From: RYN-230 sp963768945
GTDB taxonomy: Bacteria; Actinomycetota; Actinomycetes; Streptosporangiales; Streptosporangiaceae
Direction: 5' to 3'
Length of the DNA stretch: 64,000 bases
Assembly (NCBI GenBank): GCA_963768945.1
Contig: CAVYJW010000008.1
Location: 434,001-498,000 of the forward strand
The stretch's first letter is position 1, and every line of letters begins with the position of its first letter. The notes under the pieces are model-generated. The model saw only the letters and a list, made by a program, of their open reading frames with translations, ran no database searches and was not told where the DNA came from. Below, piece by piece: positions 1 to 8,005 of this stretch. The position numbers and the translations under genes are program-made.

Positions 1-516
1 CTGGCCCTGGCCCAGTGTGACCGGGACTGGATCCCGGCCCGGCGGTCCTGGCGGCTGAACTCCAACCACTACGGCACACTGCAGGGCCGGAACAAGGCCG
101 CAGTCCGGGCGGAGGTCGGCGAGGAGCAGTTCATGCGCTGGCGCCGGTCCTACGACGTGGCACCGCCGCCCCTCGCCGCCGGCGCGGAGCACTCGCAGTT
201 CGCCGACGCCCGCTACGCGGCCGTCCCGCCCGACATCCGGCCACGGACCGAGTCGCTGAAGGACGTGACGGCACGGCTGCTGCCGTACTGGTACGACGCG
301 ATCGTCCCGGACCTGCGCTCCGGCCCGTGCGTGCTGGTGGTCTCCCACGGCAACACGCTGCGGGCACTGATCAAGCACCTCGAGGGGATGTCCGCCGGGG
401 AGGTCGCCGGGCTGAACGTGCCGACCGCTACCCCGCTGGCCTACGAGTTCGGCCCAGATCTGCGCCCCCTCGGTCACGGCCATGCCCTTGGTACGGACAT
501 CCCCGGCGAGTTGTGA
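1..516 (+). CDS. gpmA: 2,3-bisphosphoglycerate-dependent phosphoglycerate mutase, 3' part
   Basis: Interconverts 2- and 3-phosphoglycerate in glycolysis and gluconeogenesis. The gene enters from outside the window, so the N-terminal RHG phosphohistidine motif is not visible. What remains (171 residues) has the family blocks RLNSNHYGTLQG, EEQFMRWRRSYDV and the second catalytic histidine in SHGNTLRALIKHLEGMS, followed by a normal-length tail ending at TGA 514-516. The open frame runs from base 1 and is not limited to the first ATG at 133. A weak stem-loop follows the stop. Confidence 0.93.
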   Translation: MALAQCDRDWIPARRSWRLNSNHYGTLQGRNKAAVRAEVGEEQFMRWRRSYDVAPPPLAAGAEHSQFADARYAAVPPDIRPRTESLKDVTARLLPYWYDAIVPDLRSGPCVLVVSHGNTLRALIKHLEGMSAGEVAGLNVPTATPLAYEFGPDLRPLGHGHALGTDIPGEL

Positions 517-524
517 GAGCTGGT

Positions 525-560
525 GGCGGCCGATGGGACATCTCGGGCAACCCGGCCGCC
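525..560 (+). terminator. possible stem-loop after gpmA
   Basis: GGCGGCCG (525-532) pairs with CGGCCGCC (553-560) across a 20-base loop, starting 8 bases after the gpmA stop. There is no U-tract and the loop is long, so this is only a candidate terminator. Confidence 0.25.
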
Positions 561-723
561 GTGTCACGGCGCACGGCTGACGCCGTCAGATCAGGCAGGT
601 TCCGGATCAGGCCGCTTCCCGGGGCGCGGACACGGGCGTAGTGTCATGACGGGAGGCGCTCGTACCAACCCCGCATATGAGGTACGGGCGCAGTCAACCG
701 CGTCGCTCAGGACCCCGGTGGCA

Positions 724-740
724 CGGCCATTATATGGCCG
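724..740. promoter_or_regulatory. inverted repeat upstream of the DHp-domain gene
   Basis: CGGCCAT-TAT-ATGGCCG is a perfect 7-bp inverted repeat with a 3-base spacer, 24 bases before the start of the next gene and 11 bases before its AGGAG ribosome binding site. The position and AT-rich centre suit an operator or promoter element. The regulator is unknown. Confidence 0.4.
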
Positions 741-763
741 GGCAATCACGAGGAGCCTGAGTG

Positions 764-1129
764 ATGAATCGAACGTTGGGCCTTTCCACGGCCCTCGCGA
801 TGGCCGGGACGGCCGACGCGTCGCGCGCGTGGCCTGCCCGGGGATCCCCGGCAGCCAATGTCCAGGCGGCAGCTGACTGCAGCCTGGCCCGGCCCGCAGG
901 GGTGGCCCCGCCTCCTCGCCACGATCGCGACGACATGGCCCGCAGGTTGAACGACGTCGTGGTCCGCCGGATCTTCGCCGCGGGACTGGATCTTCAGGCC
1001 GCCCTGGGCCTGATCGGCGAGCGCGGGGCGGGCAGCGAGCACCCGGCGGCGCGCAAGATCTGGCACGCTACCGACCAGCTGGACCGCGCCATCAGGGACC
1101 TGCGGAACATCCTGTTCGAGCCCTGGTGA
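764..1129 (+). CDS. orphan DosS-like dimerisation (DHp) domain protein, no phospho-His
   Basis: About 121 residues. Only the last 60 are recognisable: ARRLNDVVVRRIFAAGLDLQAALG followed by a second helix ending RDLRNILFE. This is the HisKA_3 dimerisation helix pair of DosS/DevS-type sensor kinases. In those kinases the helix begins L-H-D with the phosphorylated His; here it reads L-N-D. No ATPase domain follows. The N-terminal half is low-complexity and unrecognised. The start at ATG 764 (GTG 761 is adjacent) is chosen for AGGAG at 751-755; ATG 935 would give just the DHp helices. It sits directly before two GAF-ANTAR genes, so a protein-interaction role in that module is plausible. It could instead be a kinase remnant. 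Confidence 0.6.
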   Translation: MNRTLGLSTALAMAGTADASRAWPARGSPAANVQAAADCSLARPAGVAPPPRHDRDDMARRLNDVVVRRIFAAGLDLQAALGLIGERGAGSEHPAARKIWHATDQLDRAIRDLRNILFEPW

Positions 1130-1159
1130 TCCATCCTGGCCCGGGACCGGGCGACTAAG

Positions 1160-1852
1160 ATGCCCGGCACCCGGCTGCGCCGGATACTGGCTGAGCTGTC
1201 CGAGGGGAGCGGTGGGTGGCCGGCCGCCCGGCTGTGCGAGGTGTGCCCCCGGATCGCCGGGGTGAACGGTGCTGGCGTCATGCTCATGTCCGGGGACGTC
1301 CCCCGCGGCTCGATCTGCACCAGTGACGACGTCAGTCATCTGATCGAGGACTTGCAGTACACCCTGGGTGAAGGCCCGTGCGTCGATGCGTATCGGCAGG
1401 ACACGGTGGTGAACGAGCCCGACCTGGCGGACTCGGATACCCCCCGCTGGTTCGCGTTTACCCCGCCCGCCCTGCAGGCGGGCGTGCGGGCGGTGTTCGG
1501 CTTCCCGCTGCGGGTCGGCACCGTGCGCCTCGGAGCCCTCAACCTCTACCGCAACCGGCCCGGCCCGCTCGGCGCCGAGCAGCACGCTGACGCGCTGGTC
1601 CTGGCCGATCTGACCGCCCGCTGGGTGCTGGAAACCCAGGCCGGAGCACCCGACGGCGCGGTCGCGAAAGACCTGGAGATCGGGGCCGATTTTCACTTCG
1701 CCGTGCACAACGCGGCAGGCATAGTGTCAGTACAGGAGAACATCAGCGTCACCGAGGCGCTTATCCGCCTGCGGGCGTTCGCGTATAGCCAAGACCGGCT
1801 CGTCGGGGATGTAGCCCAGGACATCATCGCCCGGCGGCTCCGGCTCGGATGA
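1160..1852 (+). CDS. GAF-ANTAR domain transcription antitermination regulator
   Basis: 230 residues. An N-terminal GAF sensor domain (about 20-155, with the block LGEGPCVDAYRQ and the core GFPLRVGTVRLGALNLY) is followed by a C-terminal ANTAR three-helix RNA-binding domain (about 182-228, with VQENISVTEALIRLRAFA). ANTAR proteins bind paired hairpins in nascent RNA and prevent termination. The GAF ligand cannot be predicted. No strong Shine-Dalgarno sequence precedes ATG 1160. It follows the DHp-domain gene by 30 bases and precedes a second GAF-ANTAR gene by 46 bases on the same strand, so co-transcription is likely. Confidence 0.85.
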   Translation: MPGTRLRRILAELSEGSGGWPAARLCEVCPRIAGVNGAGVMLMSGDVPRGSICTSDDVSHLIEDLQYTLGEGPCVDAYRQDTVVNEPDLADSDTPRWFAFTPPALQAGVRAVFGFPLRVGTVRLGALNLYRNRPGPLGAEQHADALVLADLTARWVLETQAGAPDGAVAKDLEIGADFHFAVHNAAGIVSVQENISVTEALIRLRAFAYSQDRLVGDVAQDIIARRLRLG

Positions 1853-1898
1853 ATCGTGAACCCCGCCCGGCGGGGCTGCGCCGGGAAGGAGCGATGGG

Positions 1899-2630
1899 AT
1901 GCCCCGGGAAGCCGATGTGGTGCGCGCGCTAGTCGAGATGGCCGACACCCTGGTGGAAGACTATGACGTCGTGGATTTGCTGACCGGGCTCACGGATCGG
2001 TGCGTCAGCCTGCTCGGCGTGTCCGCCGCAGGGGTGATGCTGGCCTCACCCGCCGGCGGCCTCGGGCTGGTGGCGTCCTCCAGCGAAGCCATGCGCCTGC
2101 TGGAATTGTTCGAACTCCAGGCGGAGGAGGGTCCCTGCCTAGACGCCTTCCACAGTGGCGAACGGGTCGAGCAGGAGAACCTGCAGGCTGGGTCCGGCCG
2201 CTGGCCGTTGTTCGCCGCCACCGCCGTCGAGGCCGGTTTCCAGTCGGCGCTGGCCCTGCCGCTGCGGCTGCGTGAGGTGACCCTCGGCGCGCTCAACCTG
2301 CTCAGCGCCAGCTATGACCGGATCGAGGAAGCGGACGTCATCGTGGCCCGGGCCTTCGCCGACCTCGCCGCCCTCAGCATCCTCCAGCACCGGGCCAGCA
2401 CCGAATCCCAGCGCCTGAACGAGCAACTGTCCGCCGCGCTGACCAGCCGCATCGTGATCGAGCAGGCTAAAGGCGTGATCTCAGAGCGCGTCGGCATCGG
2501 CATGGCCGAGGCCTTCAGCCGGATGCGGAACTACGCGCGCTTCAACAACCTCCGCCTCACCGACGTCGCCAGGGGAGCGGTCGAGGGGACTCTCGACCCG
2601 CATACCTGGACCCCGCCGTCCCGGCTCTGA
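1899..2630 (+). CDS. GAF-ANTAR domain transcription antitermination regulator
   Basis: 243 residues, a paralogue of the upstream gene. The GAF domain spans about 22-165 (EEGPCLDAFHSGERV, ALPLRLREVTLGALNLL). The ANTAR domain spans about 183-235 with the canonical EQAKGVISERVGIGMAEAF and NNLRLTDVAR. AAGGAG at 1886-1891 supports ATG 1899. Its ANTAR motif is closer to consensus than that of the upstream copy. The gene is convergent with the ABC permease; only about 30 bases, made of short direct repeats, separate the stops. Confidence 0.9.
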   Translation: MPREADVVRALVEMADTLVEDYDVVDLLTGLTDRCVSLLGVSAAGVMLASPAGGLGLVASSSEAMRLLELFELQAEEGPCLDAFHSGERVEQENLQAGSGRWPLFAATAVEAGFQSALALPLRLREVTLGALNLLSASYDRIEEADVIVARAFADLAALSILQHRASTESQRLNEQLSAALTSRIVIEQAKGVISERVGIGMAEAFSRMRNYARFNNLRLTDVARGAVEGTLDPHTWTPPSRL

Positions 2631-2640
2631 CCTAGCTGGT

Positions 2641-2685
2641 GACGTCTCAGCTGATGACGTCTCAGCTGGTGACGTCGGCGCTGGT
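2641..2685. repeat. three imperfect 15-bp tandem repeats between convergent genes
   Basis: Units gacgtctcagctgat, gacgtctcagctggt and gacgtcggcgctggt at 2641, 2656 and 2671. They span the permease stop codon and its last codons, so copy number would alter the permease C-terminus only at the very end. Confidence 0.7.
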
Positions 2686-3591
2686 GAATCGGGCCCAGGC
2701 GATCGAGCCGAAGATCACGATGTACGCCGCAAACGACAGCAGCCCGTGCAGCAGGGTGGTGGTGTCGATCGGCGCGCGCAGCAGCGAGTCGAACGACAGC
2801 CAGAAGTGCGTCGGCAGGTACGGGTGGATCACCGCGAACTGGGCCACGTTGTCGGCCACCTCGCTGGCCACCGCAAGCACCAGGACGGCGGCGATCGCGC
2901 CGATCGGGTGCTCGGTCAGGGTCGAGATGGCCAGCCCGATGGCGGCCAGCGCGGCCATCCCCGCGGCCACGTACAGCGTGACATAGAGCAGCCGCAGCAG
3001 GCCGTCCGCCAGGGACACGGTCGTCCCGGACAGCAGCGTCACCGGCCCGATCGGGAACAGGATCGCGCCCATGATCAACGACACCGCCGACACCAGCAGG
3101 CAGGCGGCCAGCCCGAAGATGACCACGGCCACGTACTTGACGGACAGCAGCCGGGTCCGCCCGGCCGGCACGGTGAGCAGGTAGCGCAGCGTGCCGAGGC
3201 CGGCCTCGCCGGCGATCGAGTCACCGGCGACCACCGCGACCACCAGCGGCAGCACCAGGGTCAGCAGGATGGTCAGGGCCAGGAAGGACAGGAACACCCC
3301 GTTCCCGGCGAGCTGGGCGAAAAACGACGCACCCGGCCCGCTGCCACCGCCACCGCCACCGCCGTGCGGCATGGACACCCGCAGCCCGATGGCCAGCACC
3401 ACGGGCAGCACGACGAGTACGCCGAGCAGGGCCAGGTTGCGCCAGCGCCGGAACATCAGGCGCAGTTCGCTGCCCAGCAGCCGCATCCAGCCGCGGAGAC
3501 CGTTGCGGGGCAGGGCCCGCCCGGCCAGCGACACCCCGCCCGTGGTCGGCGGGGTGTCCCCGCGGGGAGCGGACAGCTCAGCCGTTGACAT
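2662..3591 (-). CDS. ABC-2 type transporter permease
   Basis: 309 residues with about six hydrophobic segments: LALLGVLVVLPVVLAIGL near 55-75, VFLSFLALTILLTLVLPLVVAVVAG near 98-125, then further helices to the C-terminus. A Gly-rich stretch (PHGGGGGGGSGPG) lies in the first extracytoplasmic loop. GDSIAGEAGLGTLRYLLTVPAGRTR is the typical ABC-2 cytoplasmic coupling loop. ATG 3591 overlaps the end of the ATPase gene by 14 bases, so translation is probably coupled. Substrate unknown; with the ATPase and LolA-like protein it may handle a lipid, lipoprotein or peptide. Confidence 0.88.
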   Translation of the reverse strand: MSTAELSAPRGDTPPTTGGVSLAGRALPRNGLRGWMRLLGSELRLMFRRWRNLALLGVLVVLPVVLAIGLRVSMPHGGGGGGGSGPGASFFAQLAGNGVFLSFLALTILLTLVLPLVVAVVAGDSIAGEAGLGTLRYLLTVPAGRTRLLSVKYVAVVIFGLAACLLVSAVSLIMGAILFPIGPVTLLSGTTVSLADGLLRLLYVTLYVAAGMAALAAIGLAISTLTEHPIGAIAAVLVLAVASEVADNVAQFAVIHPYLPTHFWLSFDSLLRAPIDTTTLLHGLLSFAAYIVIFGSIAWARFTSADVTS

Positions 3592-4603
3592 CGAATCCCT
3601 CCCCGGTCAGCCCCACGAACAGTTCCTCCAGGCTGGGCCGCGGCGTGTCCAGCCCGGCCACCGGGACGCCGGCGTAGACCAGTTCGCGGCAGATCTGCTC
3701 CGGCACCTGGTCGCCGAGCGCGGCCGACGCCGCCCCGTCGGCGGCCGTCACGTCGGCCAGACCCAGCTTGCCGAGGACCTCGGCGGCCCGCGTGGGGTCC
3801 GTGGTGGTGACCCGGATCCGGGCCGCGCCGCGGGCCCGCAGTTCCTCCAGCGACCCCTGGAACACCAGGCGCCCGGTCCGCATGACGCCCACCTCGGTGC
3901 AGATCTGCTCGACCTCGGCGAGCAGGTGCGAGGACACCAGGACGGTGATGCCGTCGGTGGCGATCTCCCGGATCAGCCCGCGCACCTCGCGGGTGCCCTG
4001 CGGGTCGAGCCCGTTGGTGGGCTCATCCAGGATGATCAGCTCCCGCGGCTGCAGCAGGCTGGCCGCGATGGCCAGCCGCTGCTTCATGCCGAGTGAGTAG
4101 GCCCGGTAGTGCTTCTTCCTGGCGGCGAGCAGGCCGACCCGGTCCAGCGCCACGGTGATCCGCTGCTTCGCGGTGCCCGGGTCGGCGGTCCGGTCGGCTG
4201 CATCCACCCGGGCCAGGTTGTCCCAGCCGGACAGCTGCGGGTAGAAAGCGGGCCCCTCGACCAGGGACCCCACCCGGGGCAGCACCCGGACAGTGCCCGC
4301 GGGCATCGGCACGCCGAGCAGCGCGTGGCTGCCCTGGGTGGGATAGACCAGGCCGAGCAGCATCCGGATCGTGGTGGTCTTGCCGGACCCGTTGGGGCCG
4401 AGGAAGCCGTAGACGCTGCCCTGGGGCACCAGCATGTCGAGGCTGTCCACAGCCAGCTGCCCGCTGCGGAACCGTTTGGTCAGGCCCGTGGTGACGATCG
4501 CCGGGGTGAGCTCCGCGCCCGGGGCCGCCTCGCGGCGCGCCGCCGGGGCGGAGTCCGCCTGAGGCCCGCTCATCTGACCCGGGCTCACCTGACCCGGGCT
4601 CAC
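3578..4603 (-). CDS. ABC transporter ATP-binding protein
   Basis: 341 residues. It has Walker A GPNGSGKTT (69-77), signature YSLGMKQRLAIAASLL, Walker B LIILDEPTNGLDP and the switch SSHLL, plus the C-terminal extension usual for ABC-2 drug- or antibiotic-type ATPases. It energises the permease encoded just downstream, with which it overlaps. The start is ambiguous because the first codons lie in tandem repeats that each contain GGTGAG-like sequence: GTG 4603, GTG 4588 and ATG 4573 are all in frame. All these alternatives precede the conserved domain. Confidence 0.92.
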   Translation of the reverse strand: MSPGQVSPGQMSGPQADSAPAARREAAPGAELTPAIVTTGLTKRFRSGQLAVDSLDMLVPQGSVYGFLGPNGSGKTTTIRMLLGLVYPTQGSHALLGVPMPAGTVRVLPRVGSLVEGPAFYPQLSGWDNLARVDAADRTADPGTAKQRITVALDRVGLLAARKKHYRAYSLGMKQRLAIAASLLQPRELIILDEPTNGLDPQGTREVRGLIREIATDGITVLVSSHLLAEVEQICTEVGVMRTGRLVFQGSLEELRARGAARIRVTTTDPTRAAEVLGKLGLADVTAADGAASAALGDQVPEQICRELVYAGVPVAGLDTPRPSLEELFVGLTGEGFDVNG

Positions 4604-4634
4604 CTGACCCTGCGCTCACCTGGCCTGCGCTCAC
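4574..4634. repeat. 15/16-bp tandem repeats at the LolA-ABC gene junction
   Basis: Four units of ctgaccc(gg/t)gctcac type (two identical 15-mers at 4574 and 4589, then two variants). They cover the end of the LolA-like gene and the start region of the ATPase. Each unit carries a GTG and a GGTGAG on the coding strand, so unit number could move or multiply the ATPase start signal. Confidence 0.75.
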
Positions 4635-5830
4635 TTGACCTGGGCGGCGGCGCTCTCGAGCACTGCCGGGGTGACCGCCCCGACGAGCACGTGACCATTG
4701 CTGGTCAGCAGCACGGACACCAGGCTGGTGTGCAGGAGCTTGCCGCTGCCCCAGGCACCGTGCACCGGGGTGGCCGACTTCAGCAGCGCACCCGCGACCG
4801 CGGCGTCCTCACCAGGGCCGCCCGCGGGGGCGCCCGCCGCCGACTGCGCGGCCGAGCCGGCCACGCTCGACGCGCTGCCCGCTCCCAGCAGGCCGGCCAG
4901 CCCGGACGCGGGCAGCACCGCCACCGACAGCCAGTCCTTGCCGATGACCTGGGCCTCGCCGCCGACCTTGGTGCCCTGGGCCGGCATCTTCCCCGACCTG
5001 CCCGGCTCCCCCGACCTGCTCGGCGGGCTGATCACCTTGACCTTGGCACCCGGCGGGGTGGTGAAGCTGAAGTTGGACGTGGCCGGCGTGACGAACGAGA
5101 TCGACGTGTAGCCGACCTGAAACGCCGGGCTGGCCGCGCCCCTGGCGAACACCTGAACCCGCAGCGGGACGTGCTTGGTTGCGTCGACGGCAATGCTGAT
5201 CCGGCCGACCAGCGACCCGCTGGCCCTGGGTGAGAGCACCAGCTGGTAGGCGGCCTGCCCGGCCACGGTCACGTTGCGCTCGACGCTGACCCTGGTGCTC
5301 GGCCCGACCGCCCTGAGGGCCTGGCTGGCCGCCTGCTGCGGGGTGAGCGGCACCTGCGACGGGATGGTGCCCGCCTGCATGGCGTCCTTTCCGGCCTTGG
5401 CCGGCAGCTGGATCCGCGTCACCGTGTTCGAGTTGCTCTGCCAGACCGAGACCTGGCGGCCGTCGCGGATCAGGTCGGTTTCGCTCAGCGTGACCGGCAC
5501 CGCGAGCCGGATGTGCGTGGGATTGGCGTACCAGACCTTGATCGTGTGCGACCCGGCCATCAGCGCCATGATGGAGTTCGGGTTGCTGCTGCCGGGCAGC
5601 TGCGGGATGCCGAGTGACGCGGTCTCCACCACGGTGCCGGTCAGGGCGGGCAGCGGGGCGGTCCGGCCGGCCACCGAGGCGAGCAGCTGCGCGGGGGTGC
5701 GCAGCGGCAGCTCAGGTGATGCCTGGGCCGAACTGATCATGGAACCGGCGGTCACCGCACCCGCCAGGACTACGGCTCCTGCGGGTACCGCCCACCTCGC
5801 GCGACGGGAAAACGTCGGCAGCGTGTTCAT
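4631..5830 (-). CDS. LolA-like secreted protein
   Basis: 399 residues. An N-terminal signal peptide or anchor (RRARWAVPAGAVVLAGAVTAGSMISSAQA, about 10-38) precedes a LolA/LppX-like beta-sandwich: WYANPTHIRLAV, RDGRQVSVWQSNSNTVTRI, VSVERNVTVAGQAAYQLVLSP and VPLRVQVFA match the actinobacterial outer-membrane-carrier-like family (DUF2092 region). The C-terminal third is low-complexity then a short predicted domain. It is the first gene of an operon with an ABC ATPase and permease, suggesting an extracytoplasmic partner that carries or senses a lipid-like cargo. Monoderm actinobacteria lack the Lol pathway, so the exact role is open. Confidence 0.8.
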   Translation of the reverse strand: MNTLPTFSRRARWAVPAGAVVLAGAVTAGSMISSAQASPELPLRTPAQLLASVAGRTAPLPALTGTVVETASLGIPQLPGSSNPNSIMALMAGSHTIKVWYANPTHIRLAVPVTLSETDLIRDGRQVSVWQSNSNTVTRIQLPAKAGKDAMQAGTIPSQVPLTPQQAASQALRAVGPSTRVSVERNVTVAGQAAYQLVLSPRASGSLVGRISIAVDATKHVPLRVQVFARGAASPAFQVGYTSISFVTPATSNFSFTTPPGAKVKVISPPSRSGEPGRSGKMPAQGTKVGGEAQVIGKDWLSVAVLPASGLAGLLGAGSASSVAGSAAQSAAGAPAGGPGEDAAVAGALLKSATPVHGAWGSGKLLHTSLVSVLLTSNGHVLVGAVTPAVLESAAAQVK

Positions 5831-6145
5831 CTCACAACCTCACTCGTCCCCATGCGGGTCGCCCGCACAGGCTCGTCCCATGGGCCGTCGCCGACCCGGC
5901 GCGGACTGCAGCCGCCCTGGTCCGGGAGGCGCCGCCCCGCTGTGTCCCCTGCATTCATCATCTTGCCGCACGCCGCCTGAGCCCTTCCTGTGAGCGTGAC
6001 CCAGACCGGCGAGCGAGCCTGCTCTCCCGGGAGCAAGCCAGACGTGGCCCTAACGGTCATGTCGCGCGGCCCACCCCGGGCGGGGTCGAGTCCGCGGGCG
6101 CCACGCGAACTAGCACGGCCGGCCCGGGCGGGTAACCTCGGGCGG
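5831..6145. promoter_or_regulatory. divergent intergenic region, LolA operon / response regulator
   Basis: No gene is supported here. It must hold the promoters of the reverse LolA-ABC operon and the forward response regulator. The only structure I see is a small hairpin, TGCTC (6020-6024) with GAGCA (6031-6035). An in-frame GTG at 5990 upstream of the regulator exists, but the added 52 residues have no domain character. Confidence 0.4.
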
Positions 6146-6823
6146 GTGCGGGTACTCGTCGTGGAGGACGAACGAAGGCTGGCCGCCGCCGTCCGCCGCG
6201 GCCTGTCCGCCGAAGGCTTCGCGGTCGACCTGGCCCACAACGGCGAGGACGGACTGCACGCCGCGCGCGAGGGCGGGTATGACGCCGTGGTGCTGGACCT
6301 GATGCTGCCCAAGATCTCCGGGTACCGGATCTGCCAGCAGCTGCGCGCGGAGGAGAACTGGGTGCCGATCCTCATCCTGTCCGCCAAGGACGGGGAGTAC
6401 GACCAAGCCGACGGGCTGGATCTGGGCGCCGACGACTACTTGACCAAACCGTTCTCCTACGTGGTGCTGGCGGCCCGGCTGCGGGCCCTGCTCCGGCGCG
6501 GCGCGATCCCCCGGCCCGCCCAGCTGCGCGCCGGTGACCTGGTCCTCGACCCGGCCAGCCGGCGTGTCCGCCGCGGTGAGGCTGACATCGACCTGACCGC
6601 GCGGGAGTTCGCCCTGCTGGAGTACCTGATGCGGCGGGCCGGCCGGGTGGTGGCCAAGACCGAGCTGCTCGAGCACGTCTGGGACAGCTACGACTCCCTC
6701 GACCTCAACGTGGTCGAGGTGTACGCCGGGTACGTGCGGCGCAAGATCGACGCGCCGTTCGGCCGCGGTGCCCTGCAGACGGTGCGCGGCGCAGGCTACC
6801 GGCTGGCGGCCGACGGCGGCTAA
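6146..6823 (+). CDS. OmpR-family response regulator
   Basis: 225 residues from GTG 6146, chosen because the receiver domain begins immediately (VRVLVVEDERRL). The phospho-acceptor is Asp51 in AVVLDLMLP, with the conserved YLTKPFS lysine. A winged-helix DNA-binding domain follows (LTAREFALLEYLMRRAGRVV, NVVEVYAGYVRRKID, VRGAGYRL). There is no kinase next to it. A CutS/TcrY-type sensor kinase of the kind that normally follows such a regulator lies 5.8 kb downstream at 12595, after an accessory block. I infer that the two were once adjacent. Confidence 0.93.
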   Translation: MRVLVVEDERRLAAAVRRGLSAEGFAVDLAHNGEDGLHAAREGGYDAVVLDLMLPKISGYRICQQLRAEENWVPILILSAKDGEYDQADGLDLGADDYLTKPFSYVVLAARLRALLRRGAIPRPAQLRAGDLVLDPASRRVRRGEADIDLTAREFALLEYLMRRAGRVVAKTELLEHVWDSYDSLDLNVVEVYAGYVRRKIDAPFGRGALQTVRGAGYRLAADGG

Positions 6824-6934
6824 CCCGGCCGGCTCTCGGCCCGTCCAGGACGCTTGAGGACCAGTTCACAGGGCGGCCCAGTACCATCGAGGTCCGCCGT
6901 GCCGTCCTCCGCCTGGCCTGCCCGGGACCTCGGT

Positions 6935-7285
6935 TCACGGATGACCGGAGTCCGCCCGGGGGGCTTCGTCCGGCAGAGAATCGGCCAGCGAGCGGACGGC
7001 GTGTTCGAGGTCGGGCAGGTTTTCGTCGACGGTGGCCTGCGAGATAGCGTGTGCGGTATCGAAGGTGGCCGAGGTCGTCGCGCAAGCGGGCGATCTGCCG
7101 CCACGGGATCGACGGCTGCGTGGCCAGCAGATCATCCGGCAGTGCTTAACGGCCTCGCCGATCTCAAGCGGGCTGATGCGGACGGCGTCGAAGATCCGCC
7201 CGTCGGTCAGGTCGCCACGTTGCAGGTGGGAGCGGATCGCGTCGATCGCGCCTGGCGCAGCCGGGCCGTAAGGCCGACTCTCCAT
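6935..7285 (-). pseudogene. HepT-like (DUF86) RNase toxin remnant, two frameshifts
   Basis: Reading the reverse strand across frames gives IDAIRSHLQRGDLTDGRIFDAV, then after a one-base shift ALPDDLLATQPSIPWRQIARLRDDLGH, then after a second shift FDTAHAISQATVDENLPDL and a tail ending at TGA 6937-6935. This is the HepT nuclease of HepT-MntA toxin-antitoxin systems, including the R-x4-H motif (RDDLGH). The residues expected after that His (an RY pair) are lost at the second shift. No MntA nucleotidyltransferase partner lies next to it. It looks like a dead, orphaned toxin. Confidence 0.65.
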
Positions 7286-7386
7286 CGGCCGCGCGGCACT
7301 GGAAGGGGGCGATGCGACGGCTGCGACACGGGTCCCGGCTGGGGCAGTACTCCACAGCGGGGCGATGCGGGCTCTACACTGCGGGT

Positions 7387-7566
7387 ATGATCGAGGACAC
7401 GGGCCCGGGTGACGAAACGGCTGAGCCCGAGAAGCTTCCCGCCTTGCCACGGCACCTGTCCGCGCTGATCGGCTCGCTGAAGGGCCCGGCGGACCTGGGC
7501 CGCAATCACGACAAGTACCTGACCTATGCCGATCGTGAGGAGGCCGGCGGGGCTGCGTCAGCGTGA
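7387..7566 (+). CDS. antitoxin of PIN toxin module
   Basis: 59 residues (MIEDTGPGDETAEPEKLPALPRH...). It is acidic, with a central LSALIGSLKGPADLGRNHDKYLTYADREEAG, matching the short CopG/Phd-unlike antitoxins that precede PIN toxins in actinobacteria. No DNA-binding fold is obvious to me. Its TGA overlaps the toxin GTG by four bases (GTGA at 7563-7566), the usual translational coupling of such pairs. The start is ATG 7387; in-frame upstream sequence is not protein-like. Confidence 0.7.
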   Translation: MIEDTGPGDETAEPEKLPALPRHLSALIGSLKGPADLGRNHDKYLTYADREEAGGAASA

Positions 7567-7997
7567 TCTTGTGCGATACGGGGCCACTGGTCGCCGCGTT
7601 CAATGTCGCTGACCGTGACCACGGCCGCTGCGCCGAGTTCCTGCGGGAGAACTGGTCCCGCCTGGTCATCCCGTCGCTGGCCGTCACCGAAGTCTGCCAC
7701 CTGCTCGCCGACCCGCAGCGTCGCGGGCGCGCTGGCCTGGCCGCAGAGTTCTGCGCTGCGATCGCCGAAGACGAGTTGCGGGTGATCGAGGCGACTCCCC
7801 ATGACTACGGCCGCATGGCCGAGTTGCTTACTACCTACGCTTCACTGCGCCTGCAAGTGGTGGATTCCTGCGTGATCGCCCTTGCCGAACGGCTCGACGT
7901 CCGCGAGGTCGCAACCCTGGACCGCCGCGATTTCCTCGTCGTCGCCCCCCGGCACCTGCGCAAAGGAGAACGGCTCACCCTGCTACCAGCCGACTGA
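7563..7997 (+). CDS. vapC: PIN-domain ribonuclease toxin (VapC family)
   Basis: 144 residues, full PIN length. Acidic metal-binding residues are in place: Asp5 (LCDTGPL), Glu in VTEVCHLL, Asp in VVDSCVIALAERL and Asp in TLDRRDFLVV. It cleaves RNA when released from its antitoxin, which is encoded immediately upstream with a 4-base overlap. It lies in the accessory block between the response regulator and its likely kinase. Confidence 0.9.
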   Translation: MILCDTGPLVAAFNVADRDHGRCAEFLRENWSRLVIPSLAVTEVCHLLADPQRRGRAGLAAEFCAAIAEDELRVIEATPHDYGRMAELLTTYASLRLQVVDSCVIALAERLDVREVATLDRRDFLVVAPRHLRKGERLTLLPAD

Positions 7998-8005
7998 TTC
8001 CGCCC

